A stretch of 64,000 nt of DNA from Clavulina sp. PMI_390 (lineage: Eukaryota; Basidiomycota; Agaricomycetes; Cantharellales; Hydnaceae). Of the stretch, positions 11,823-21,711 are shown piece by piece (position 1 is the first letter of the stretch; every line of letters starts with the position of its first letter). The translations under genes and the position numbers were made by a program. A model generated the notes under the pieces. That model had not been told where the DNA came from. It worked only from the letters and a program-made list of their open reading frames with translations, and searched no databases. Where the stretch lies: positions 1 through 64,000 of the forward strand of contig WIDE01000003.1 in NCBI GenBank assembly GCA_015039315.1, given 5' to 3'.

Positions 11823-14122
11823 TCAAGCCTCTGCCTCTATCGCGGACCCACCAACCCGATACCCCGCTGTCTCGCGCTCCCAAATGGCTCGACAATCCAC
11901 GTTCGCACCTAGGCGCTCGCACAACAGGAACGCTCCACTCAGCTTCCGGTTCAAGCTATACGTTTCCCGTGGAGGCGGTGTAAGCCGATGTTTGAGCATA
12001 AAAGGGATCTGTTCGCGGATTTGGGACGTAAGACTGCGCGCAGAAGGAGCAAATGAATAGGGCTGTGAGGTTGACCGCGAGAATGGAGTCCCGAGAAGGA
12101 CCAGTGATTGGACATGCGCATCAAGCATCTCCTGGAAAAGCAGTGTCTGTCAGTGCTGAACTTGGCGTTGAGTTGAGGCAAAGTGTAAACGTACGGAGCT
12201 TTCCTCTCCTGTCAAATATTTCAATTTGAGAGAGTATTCTTTACACGACTCGCGATCGCCGCGGATTGCTGCACTAAGAAGCATGTACCAATCGTCCATG
12301 AATGCCTTGGTGTACGGCCGTGAGGCACCAAAGTCGATCAGCTCAATCTGTTGAAACATGAAACACGTCAGAACCATCTATCTGGAGTCTTGAAGAGTAT
12401 ACCTGCCTTATCTGTTTTCTGGTTATACAGGAAGTTGCTCCAGTTCGGATCCGTCTGCATGAATCGGAGACCAAAGAGCTCACGCAAGCAGAGCGAAAGC
12501 AAGTCTGTTGCAATCTACGCCAAAATATTAGCCACTACGTCCGTGGCGAAATAGAATGATTGCCCACCTGATTGCGCTTCTCTTGCGGTAGCTGTAGAAC
12601 CCGTATGATTGGCACACCTTCCAGCCTCTCCATCACCAACACATTCTTCGTGCACAACTCTTCAACGACCTGCATCACCGTGAATCGATCGTCACCTTTC
12701 AAGCCTTCCGCAAACGTCTTCGCAGCTTGTGCCTCTCGCTCATAGTTACACTCGTCCTCTAGCTCTTCTTCCATCGCTTCCAGAGTCTTGTCAAGGAACA
12801 GACCGCGCGGAAGGAGGCTTGACGTGTATAGCAGATAGGAGAGCGACTTGAGATCCGAGTGGATGGAGGACTTGATGTTGGGGAACTGCACTTTGACAGC
12901 AACATCCCGGAAGGGTAGGTGTGGCGCAATGTGAGGGGCCAGGACAGCACGGTGAACTTGACCGATAGACGCTGAGGCAAAAGGGATGGCGTCGAAGGAT
13001 GAGAAGTTGGAGCGCCAGTCAGGACCCAGATCTGTCGTCATGACTTGCTTTCCTTGCGCAGTCATACATCAATTTGCGATATTCACCGAGATGCAGGCAG
13101 CCACGAAACTCTCTGCTTACCTCCATTTGCCAGTTCGGCATGTAATGAGCGCTTGCTTGGACCCGCCGTAGGATGCCTTCAAGCTGTTCGGGCAGCATGT
13201 GTGAGTCTGGAGAGGTGAAGGCTCGAAATTAGCATAAATTAAGAGAGGGTCGGAAAAGAACACACCTTGAATACTCATGAACTGGCCAAGCTTCAGGGCG
13301 GCTCCGCGCATCTTGGATAACTTGTCGACAAGACGGTTCACATTCCCAGCTGAGAGGAGCAATGAACCACTCTCGCTCTCGCTGCCCCTGGTAGTCCGCC
13401 TTATCATTTCGGATGCGGCGCCCATACTAAGTCCAGCAGCAAGGCCTAACGCAAGCAGTGAGTGATGATCATGGCAGATAGTAAGTAAAACTTGAAATGA
13501 TGAACGTACTGCCATAGTGGAAAAGTCGCCCCAATTGCGAGGAAGGGACCTTGGAGGCAGTAAGGGTAACCGAAGGCTAAGAACCAGATTAGATGCCAAT
13601 AATAGGAGATAGAGAGTCCTGGTTATTCCTTACTTCTGGGTTTATTAGTTGTATCTTGGGCTGAGCACGCGGGGGAGTAACGGGAATTTCTGGAGGTGGA
13701 GGTGGAGGGGAGGATGGAAGTGGTGTAGGATCCACTTTAGGTTTAGGAGTACGAGGTCGTGGGGTTGGTTTGTCCACATTAACATTAAAGGCTGCGGATG
13801 GAGGTACAACAGGCTCTATTGGTTGGATCCTAGGCTTCAGCTCCAGCCTAGAGGGCGGTGGCCTGGGCTTCGGGGCTGGAGGCTTCAGCTCATTTGCGGT
13901 TTCAGGGGATGGAGTTGAGTTTACAGTGGAAGGGGGAGGTGTTACGATCACCGACTCTTGCTGGAAGGGTGCTGCATCCTCGTCGCGAAATTTCACCCCT
14001 GCTCGAGTGCGTTGAACAACCAGGGAAGCACTTTGGCGAGCTTGGATGGCAGCGGCCCGGGAGATGATATCTGTCAAGGAATTGAGGATGCAGAGCGTGT
14101 CGTACAGCGCATTTGGCGGCAT
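11823..14122 (-). CDS. COQ8: Coq8/ABC1 atypical kinase-ATPase of coenzyme Q synthesis
   Basis: Eight exons: 14122-13634, 13576-13510, 13445-13266, 13206-13121, 13047-12568, 12514-12407, 12347-12195 and 12131-11823; total 623 residues with continuous frame. Family marks are [15 protein letters not shown], the KxGQ motif [17 protein letters not shown], an Ala-rich loop ([14 protein letters not shown]), AVKVQFP with the ATP-binding Lys, [20 protein letters not shown] and the DFG-type [10 protein letters not shown]. The C-terminus has [20 protein letters not shown]. Coq8 acts at the matrix face of the inner membrane and is needed for the ubiquinone synthesis complex. Residues ~45-160 form a Pro-rich linker. 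The intron 12406-12348 starts with GC (GCAGGT) rather than GT; the junction DK|IELIDFG matches the family and no GT site gives a consistent frame. Confidence 0.93.
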
Positions 14123-14581
14123 TCACTCGTTCGTCGACAGTCGAGCCGACTCTTGCAAGTCACGGCACAGAGAGCTCGCGTCACAGGTAGATTTCCCACG
14201 CTTCCGAGGCTCCCAACTCGGCCATCCATTGGGACCTGCATTGCAGCACAAATCCCTAAATAAACTCTAGTTTGAGCTATCAGTGATCTAGCTTCGTTAT
14301 TGGAGCTAATCTTTCGATAACTTTAGGTGATCAACCTAGTAAACATCCCCGCTTGGAAGTCGGGAGACTCGGCCGCCGTTTGTATGCTAGAATGCTGCCA
14401 GTTGAGTGTGGCCACCAGCGTCCACTACTTCAGCTCTATATTATAATCGAATATTTTTTTCTCTTCCGAACCGGAGACGGCTGATGTGACCGGGTCGACG
14501 TCGGTCCCGAAATGATTTCATCGCACGATACTTTCGTTGCTCTCGCGAACTCCACGTTGACACTAACCATCGCCAGGAACA
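14123..14581. promoter_or_regulatory. Divergent promoter region COQ8/paraoxonase
   Basis: Head-to-head spacer of about 460 bp. The region 14440-14580 upstream of the plus-strand ATG contains TATATTATAATCG and a T-run followed by CT-rich DNA, plausible core-promoter material. Specific factor sites cannot be assigned. Confidence 0.4.
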
Positions 14582-16319
14582 ATGGCGTGGAAGAACATCT
14601 TTGTCGGCCTACTTAGTGTGCTTGTGATTGCACTGGGCGCACTATATCAACAGTCGCCATTAATTAGACTCCTCCTGGACTTCAGTGAGCATGAGCTAAC
14701 TGACAACTCCGCTTGCACCGCCGTTCCTGGTGAGTGATTTCTACCTTGGAGTTGGCAAATATCTTGGGCTCATATAAAAACCTCTCCTAACCTCCTGGAC
14801 TCATAGGTACTGAAGCTTGCGAAAGTACGCTCTTGCTCTCTGTGGGCTAGAGTAACAAAATACCAGGTCCTCAACATGTTTGCTTCACTAGAGATCGTGC
14901 TTCACCACGAATCAGGTTTGCTTTATATGGGTGAGTTATTTGGGGAGGCAGCTTTTCTATCCGAATCACTCATGATCATTTCATTCCAGCTTGCAGTACG
15001 GTCGCGAAGAAACGCGCATGGGACCCATTCTCAGTCAAGTTCGAGGACCGATCCGGAACGACTGATTATATCGCCTTCTACGATCCCAAGACACGCGAAA
15101 TCACCAGGCTCAACGTCTCTAGTCTCGCTGATTCTCGCGGGCTCCATGTCCATGGCTTAGACGTCGTCCAAAGCGAGTCTGATCCGTCCACCCTATGGGT
15201 TTACGTTGTCAACCACCGCCCACAGCTCGAAGCTGGTTCAGAGTATCAGCTGGGGACGAGTGAAGCCATCGAGGTGTTCAAAACCACGCCAGGAGGGAAG
15301 GCATTGGAGCATGTCAAGACGTATGACGATCAAGCCGTTTTGATCCTTACAAATGACGTTACCGGGAGCTCGGATGGGCAGTCGTTCTATTTCACGAATT
15401 ATCATCCCAGCAAACTTGGAAAGGTGGGAATGCGCCAAGCTTTCGGTCTGAAGCTTGACATGCTGAATGATCGTCGCTCTACTAGCTGGAAAACCTCGCA
15501 TCACTCGTGTTTGCTACAAAATCGACGAGCGTCGGTTTTTGTCATGCGGACACTGGTTGCAAAATTGCTGCAAAAGGCGTCATTGGTGCCAATGGGATCG
15601 TTCGAGTGAGTGACAGGGTTCTAGAATACCAGTGTTTTCATCATGGTCTTATCAGACCGCCCTTGCTTCCCTAGACCAACGACGACACGATCTGGGTTGC
15701 CACCACGGCAGACACGTATATTCGATCTTTCTCTAGGCAGGCAGATAACACACTCGTGCTAGCTGAAGAGGTCAAGATAGGTGAGCATTGATACGCTGGC
15801 AAGATGGTATCGATCAACCGAGCTCGCTCTTCTCGTATAGGCGGTATGGTCGACAACCTGACAACAGATAAGAGAGGGAACATCTATGCTGCAGGTGAAC
15901 ATAAGTCTCGCAGCTTTTGATTCGCTTCTCACTTCATATCTTCGCTCTGCAGTCGTCGCATCTGAGCCGCGGAAGTTTCTTGCATACATAGGGGACATAA
16001 AGAACAGAATCAGCCCCACAGCGACGTATAACATCTCACTTAACACTGGGCGCAGTTCCTTCTTCGGAGAGAAGTGGTCCGTTCAGAAGGTACGCCACCC
16101 AGCTCCTGAAGATCCCCGACAGATGTCTAAGAGTCGTTCCCAAAGATCTTCGAAGACGATGGTAGCGTTATCAGCGCCAGTACGACCTCTGCTTATGATC
16201 CTCGCGAGGGTGTGCTTTATCTTCATGGTATGTCTCGATCACTGAAACCCTCGCATGGTCACTACTAACTTCCGAGCGCAGGCCCATTCTCTGACAAACT
16301 AGTAACTTGTCCCAAATGA
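14582..16319 (+). CDS. Serum paraoxonase/arylesterase-like protein
   Basis: Ten exons: 14582-14729, 14807-14824, 14892-14930, 14990-15423, 15486-15605, 15675-15780, 15841-15894, 15953-16089, 16146-16227 and 16282-16319; 391 residues, every junction in phase. The second exon is only 18 nt. An N-terminal hydrophobic helix (NIFVGLLSVLVIALGALY) is an uncleaved signal anchor or secretion signal. Beta-propeller blades typical of the PON family are visible: HHESGLLYMACS, DYIAFYDPKTREI, LHVHGLDV, TGSSDGQSFYFTNYHP (active-site and calcium region), GFCHADTGC and a closing DPREGVLYLHG. PON enzymes are calcium-dependent lactonases/arylesterases; the natural substrate in fungi is unknown. Convergent with SRP9. 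Confidence 0.87.
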
Positions 16320-16605
16320 GCATTGAGGCTGATGTTCCGATATGTCGAGTGTTACTGATTGACTGAGTCCTGGTTGAGATGTGGCTGGCTCAAGACTCGC
16401 TGTTGAGGGTCGGGGTTGAACACCTTTGGAGAGGACAAAGAAGAGAAGCGGATAGGAGAGACCATATATTACAGAACCAATACAGATAGACTATCCCCAA
16501 AAAATTAGCTCATTAGCCCAGATGAACAACTTGCTCCGCCAATGCCGATCCAAGAGAGAAAACTCACCACACGGCATAGTCCTATAAGAGCAATCGAGAC
16601 ACATG

Positions 16606-17156
16606 CTACTTCTTTTTCTTCGGCTTCTTCTTTTTTACGCCCCCAGAGGCTGCCCCACTCGCTGCAGCGGCAGCATTTGCAGCAGTCGATAGTGCGCCAG
16701 ATTCACCTGCAGTGGTGGCCCCAGTAGCCGGAGCGGTTGAGGATGCAGGGACAGAGGAAGCTCCAGGTTCGGGAGGTGGGGGAGCCTGCCCGTTTTGCAT
16801 CTTCCTCATCAGGGAGAGCGTGAGCGCATCGAAGCGATTGAGGATGATAGCATTTCGCGTTTTGTACTTCAGACACTGCCAGTCGACGAACGAGATAAGT
16901 GGGAGTGAGGCACAATCCAAAACTGAGCTGCGAAAGAAGCGAATGGGAGCATACGGTAGTGTCATCGGTGACTTTCAGCACCAACAGGCCTTCAGAGGAT
17001 CTCCATTTCACACTATATCGGGTCTACCGATCAGAAAGGGAAGCCCGATCAGACAGATCTCCGGCATCGATTTATAACCTTACGCACTTTAACAGGCTCT
17101 TTGGCATATAAAGCTTCAGCAGCGGCCTGAAATTCGTCCCATGCCTTGATGTACAT
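16606..17156 (-). CDS. SRP9: Signal recognition particle subunit SRP9
   Basis: Three exons: 17156-17079, 17023-16955 and 16875-16606; 138 residues. The conserved core reads MYIKAWDEFQAAAEALYAKE (short helix), TRYSVKWRSSEGLLVLKVTD and CLKYKTRNAIILNRFDALTL (beta strands), ending in the SLMRKM helix. SRP9 pairs with SRP14 on the Alu domain of SRP RNA and slows elongation while the ribosome is delivered to the ER. Compared with the ~86-residue animal protein there is an extra Ala/Ser/Pro-rich tail ending in a lysine cluster (KKKKPKKKK), plausibly an RNA-binding extension. The first intron donor appears to be GTTATA; the nearby better-looking GTAAGG would break the frame with every visible acceptor. 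Confidence 0.88.
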
Positions 17157-17449
17157 GAAGCCGTGGGACAAGGCATCTGCCGTCGCAACCGCTCAACATA
17201 CAGGTCCCGACCTCCACAGACGGTAGAAATGAAATAGGGCAGAATAAGAGCACGATTTTATTTTTGATAATACATGAATAATAGTTGGTAGGTATGGAAC
17301 ATTGGCCCAACTTTCCCTGACGGGTGATTGGCTATGCTCCCAAGAGGCAAGGCAACGTCATTGAATACTCGGTTTGGGTGCTTGTGGTGTGCGGTATGAC
17401 ATAGTATGTAAGGATGCTGTATAGTGAGTTTTGTTTGATTTCAGGGATG

Positions 17450-18838
17450 CTAATCTTCGTAGTCGTAGTATTCCGCCCGTCGATTATAATACCAGCTGCC
17501 GTTACCTTGATAATCTGAATAGTATTCGGTGAGTTTACCGCGGCAGCTTTCAGAATGAAAAGGATAATCACAAGAGCTTGTGTCCCGCTTGATTTGGTTG
17601 CCCATAAGGTTGAGGTATCCGCCTTTTGACGTAGATGCTGATGCAATCGTGTTAGCGGTAGAGGCTTCTGGCCAAGGAGATCGACAGTAGACACAGGTGA
17701 CCTGTTGGCCGCTCTTTCTTGCCGTATTGCTCCCTGAAATTCTCGTGAGCACCTACTAAACGAATTCGGGCGAGCACTAGGCGAGTTGACTTACACTGCC
17801 CAAAGCACTCGTTGTGTATCGCCTATAGATAGTGACACTGGCTGAGCATCGCGAGAAAACGGTGGAGTGAGGCGGAGATAAAGATCGAACCTTGCTACAA
17901 GTGTCGCACCAGACCAAGATTTTCTCCAACTCTTCCATTTCTCCTTCCATTTCTTCATAACAGATGGCGCAGGCGTCATCCGGCTTTTTATGCTTAGCCA
18001 CAGCTGAGGATGAAGAGGAGCCCGCCGCCTTGGCCTTGCCTTTGGATGGGGAACCGGTCGCTTTGCTGTAGGCCTCCATGACGGACTCGGACGCCAGTAC
18101 AGAAGGATTGGGCCTAGCAGTGGAGAATATATTTTCGAGCTCAGAAGTAAGAAGGGCTCTGAAAGAGTATAATGGGATCAACGAATTCATGGTCTACGCG
18201 TTGATAATGGCAGCTCACTTCTGGTACCACAAGCTACTTGCGGTTGGCACTCCTAACACTGAATACAAAAAGCTGAATCCATGGAATTGATAATATTCAA
18301 ATGAGACGCACATACCTTTGAGAAAGACAAACAGTATATGCTTGCACTGATTACCTTTCCGAGCGTCGGGACAATCACATGAGGAAAGCTTGTTGATTGT
18401 TACTTGATAGACCTAAAACCAAGACAATTCCAGATCAACCAATAGCGGAGGGGAAGGATAAAACCCACGTTTCCGGTCGAGCCCAAGACTTTGAAGACTT
18501 CTCGCAATTCTTCTCCATTTCGTTGACGATCCACAAGGAAGAATCTAACCTCAGCACAGAAATGTTGGCCTAGTTTTAGCCTGAGAGGTGAATCCTTTCT
18601 TGGATACCTGCCTTTGGGTGAATACTCTATCGGCTCGCTCACGAATAGCTTGAGGAGGACTGACCCGTATCCTCGCAAGACGTTTCTCCGGAGCTAACTG
18701 ACTTGAGCCTTCGCCACGGTCGTCGCCGTCATCGCTGGTGGCAGCAGCTTTCTTTTTCCTCGAGCGTTTAGCAGCTGGAGCTTTCGCCGGTACAGCAAAG
18801 TCTTCGTCTTCAACAACACGCTTTCGTTTCGGGGGCAT
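17450..18838 (-). CDS. SWIM/RING zinc-finger protein (putative E3 ubiquitin ligase)
   Basis: Multi-exon gene from ATG at 18838 (MPPKRKRVVEDEDF) to stop at 17450. The N-terminus is basic with nuclear-type clusters (KRSRKKKAAA). A SWIM zinc finger is visible near 18310-18385: CDC followed by CKH (SCDCPDARKGNQCKHILF), then a region containing HFWYHK. A RING-type finger follows. CAICYEEM and VWCDTCSK come from one exon, AIHNECFGQW spans an intron, and the last exon gives TCVYCRSPWPEA. The family resembles MEKK1-related/ZSWIM2-like SWIM-RING proteins, which act as ubiquitin ligases; substrate unknown. The C-terminal tail is Tyr/Asn/Asp-rich. Interior exon borders were not all resolved. It is head-to-head with the capping protein gene, 95 bp apart. 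Confidence 0.8.
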
Positions 18839-18933
18839 GACTCGCAAGTTAGGTCGCGCAAGATGATTGTTGTTTGTGGTGGCGCACTGTTTGGGACGAA
18901 CGATCGAGGCTCCTCGACATCCACAGCATTGCC
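18839..18933. promoter_or_regulatory. 95-bp bidirectional promoter
   Basis: The ATG codons of the SWIM/RING gene (minus) and capping protein alpha (plus) are separated by only 95 bp, so both transcripts must start within or very near this segment or inside the opposite gene. No TATA box is evident. Confidence 0.45.
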
Positions 18934-20206
18934 ATGGCTGACCCTCGAATCGCAGCTGCTGCAAGCTTTTTGCTACAAAGTCCTCCCGGAGAAATCAACG
19001 ACGTTCTCAATGGTACAATCTTGCGTTTCTATCGCGCGATGATATTAAAATTTCGATTTACAGACGTCCGCGCGATCGTTCCCGACGACGATGCTCTACA
19101 GGAAGGCCTAGCACACGCGTTGGAGGAATATAACGTCACTCAATTCATAACAGTCCCTGTTCCAGAACAATCTCACCAGGTATGTTTACTCAAAGGCGAC
19201 ATGGGTGCTCCCGAGCCATGCAGGAGCTCATCTGCCTAAGTAGGTCATCATCAGCAAAGCTGGGCAGGTCTCTGGAGAAGAAGGACGTTATCTAGACCCG
19301 AGGTCTCATACCACATTTTTGCTGGACCACATCCGACTCGTAAGCTTGTGTTCGCCCATGGTTTTCTCCCGCGTGCTGAGCATAGTTTCTTCGCCAGGAA
19401 ACCTCCGATCCCCAGCCGCATGAAGCTGATGAGGCATCTGAAGCTTCAAGGTGGGCCCTCATATTAATTCAACTGCCTCACAGTCAGCTTATGGTGGCTT
19501 TTGCTATCTCAGGGCAGCACTCGAGACTGCGACATTAGCTTACATCGCTGATCACTACGCTCAAGGCGTCGCCTCTGTATTCGCCACTCCCGACTCTCCG
19601 CACAAATTCACTGTCCAAATCGTTGCGAATAAATATAATCCTTCGAACTTCTGGTCAGTCCCTCTCATACTCATTTTGTCTTATTCTCACCCGATTCGTA
19701 GGTCTGGACGCTGGCGATCCGAGTATATCGTGGATCTCGAGAACGGTGAGGTGGCAGGAAAAGTACAAATCCACGTCCATTATTACGAAAATGGCAATGT
19801 GAGTTTACAAAATTTCCTATCCATTAAATGGGCTAGATGTTCACAGCGTCCTATGATAGGTACAACTCTCAGCCTCCCATACCCCCATAATAAACTTCCC
19901 TCCTAACTCCTCACTACCTCCTGCAACCCTTGCGTCCAAGCTGCTGGCCAATATCGAGGAACAAGAAACGAACTATCAGGCTCAACTGAATGAAGCTTAT
20001 CATGACCTTGGCGAGAAGACCTTCAAGGGTCTGCGAAGAGCTTTGCCTCTAACAAAACAAAAAATTGACTGGGAGAGGGTATGCATCTCTCCCATTTTTT
20101 CCGTTATTATTCATTTCTGATGCATGGCGGATCACTTCAGGTCACCGGGTACAAATTGGGTGCTGAGTTGGCTGCCAGTAAAGGAGGTTTCTCAGAGGAG
20201 GCATGA
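18934..20206 (+). CDS. CAP1: F-actin capping protein alpha subunit
   Basis: Eight exons: 18934-19012, 19064-19179, 19244-19339, 19398-19450, 19513-19653, 19702-19798, 19860-20078 and 20141-20206; 288 residues, the usual size. Family segments seen are ASFLLQSPPGEINDVLNDVR at the N-terminus, ALEEYNVTQFITV, AYIADHY, FTVQIVANKYNPSNFWSGRW (the most conserved block), GKVQIHVHYYENGNVQL and the C-terminal LRRALPLTKQKIDWERV. With the beta subunit it forms the heterodimer that caps barbed ends of actin filaments. Its stop lies 121 bp from the TAD3 stop, so the two transcripts probably share or overlap 3' regions. Confidence 0.94.
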
Positions 20207-20327
20207 TAAGGGAGTCATCCCGCAAGCATCAAAGTGTAGAGGGGAGATATGTCTTGATAACGTATTCCCTGGTACTATTACCTGTAGCAGTCGTCCTTGT
20301 TGTATGTGCTGAACTTGTAGACTACAT

Positions 20328-21537
20328 TCACGCGTCTACGCTGTCCTCTATTATGACATTTCCCGCACCTGCTATACTGGAGCTATCGCTATTCCATTGA
20401 TAGACATCATACCGATGATTGACTCCATTCAACCCAGTCACTGCCGTACAACCTCCACAACCGCCTGTTCGCGGCATCCCATGCAGAATGAATACGCGTG
20501 CTACTCGCGAGTGCACCAAGGCCATACTACACATGATGCATGGTTCATGTGTCGTGAACAAGGTCAGCCCTGTTAATAGATAGTCGACTATTGACGAAGT
20601 TCTTGCCAGTGTGGGGTCGGGAGATGACGAAGCGGAAGAGACAACAGAATCTGCAACGGTGCGGATGACATTCATCACTGAGTGTTTGAGGGGGTGTCGT
20701 GTCGAATGGCGAGTGTCTCTGGCAAGAAAAGTTTCTGATGAACCGAACTTTCCAACATATGATGCAATCCCAAACTATGGACAGAGGTTAGTGCAAGTGA
20801 TCAAGAGGTCATAGAGTGCTGCATGGTACCTCTCCTGCGGACATAGCAGCCTCCGCTTCCCTAATGACGCTCTGCATTGATCCCCTAATCCAATCGACCT
20901 CGGCTTCTGTCCAAACGTACGTCTCGGCCGCTCCAGGTTGCTTGGGCATATATGCGCAAGGCCAAAGCTTGTTCTTATGCTTCAGCTGCTCTTTAGTGCG
21001 AGCCGGGAACGTTGGGACGTTGACATGATATGGCGAGGAAAGGCTTTCAGGGAGATCGGTCGGGGCAAGCTCATCGTCTAGGGCTGTTGGCTCCAGAATC
21101 AGGGAGACCTGCGGCGGTCCTATATGTTTTCAGTGTTACGGCCGGATCTAGCATCTTCGATAACATGAGCCTATTTGGTACCTGTGGAACTGGTGGTTTT
21201 ACGGATAGACCTCAGATGACTGATCGCTTCGGGCTTCTGAAATCTTTTCTCAGCCCAGCTAGGGTAGATCCCGCGGGAAAATACCAGGTAATCAGAGCTA
21301 CTTAATTTTGGCAAAAAAAATTCGCTCAATCCCATACTCAATAAGTGCCTTGATTTGTCGAATGTCAGAGACATCAGCAGCCCAGCACTGAACTGACAAG
21401 AAAATGTTGAGGTTCATCAAAATAACTAATAGCTTGGGATCGGCTTTCTAACTTGTTTCGAATTTTTCCTCTGTCTCTTGATCTTCCGCAGAGGCGGGCC
21501 GGAGGGGTAGGAAAGTGAAGGGGAGATGGAGCGTCAT
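20328..21537 (-). CDS. TAD3: tRNA-specific adenosine-34 deaminase subunit Tad3
   Basis: Multi-exon gene, start at 21537 (MTLHLPFTF), stop at 20328. The C-terminal deaminase domain is clear: TRHPLKHSVMNVIRTVADS, TGLTLFTTHEPCIMCSMALV, HSRVARVFILHGMPRTGGCG and LNGVNHRYDVYQW. The zinc-site PCxxC is present. In the HAE-type motif the catalytic glutamate is replaced (HSV), as is normal for the Tad3/ADAT3 partner. Tad2 supplies catalysis, and the dimer makes inosine at the wobble position of several tRNAs. An upstream block (TFPARTKEQLKHKNKLWPCA) belongs to the N-terminal tRNA-binding part. Exon borders in the first half (21150-21450) are uncertain. Divergent from the RINT1 gene. Confidence 0.88.
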
Positions 21538-21711
21538 GAATCTTCGTTGGCTGTTACGAACATTGTTCAACCTTGCCCACGTCCACATCTACAACACTAC
21601 CCCAGTTCCTGCTTGATTGCTTGTGGCTTCATATCCCTTACACGGCAATATCTTGGGTGTATTCACATTTCATCGTCGTAAATCACGCGCCAACAGCACC
21701 AAGCTGGTGTC
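21538..21711. promoter_or_regulatory. 174-bp bidirectional promoter TAD3/RINT1
   Basis: Head-to-head ATGs leave 174 bp for both promoters. The sequence is of mixed composition with no clear TATA box; single-factor sites cannot be named. Confidence 0.4.
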
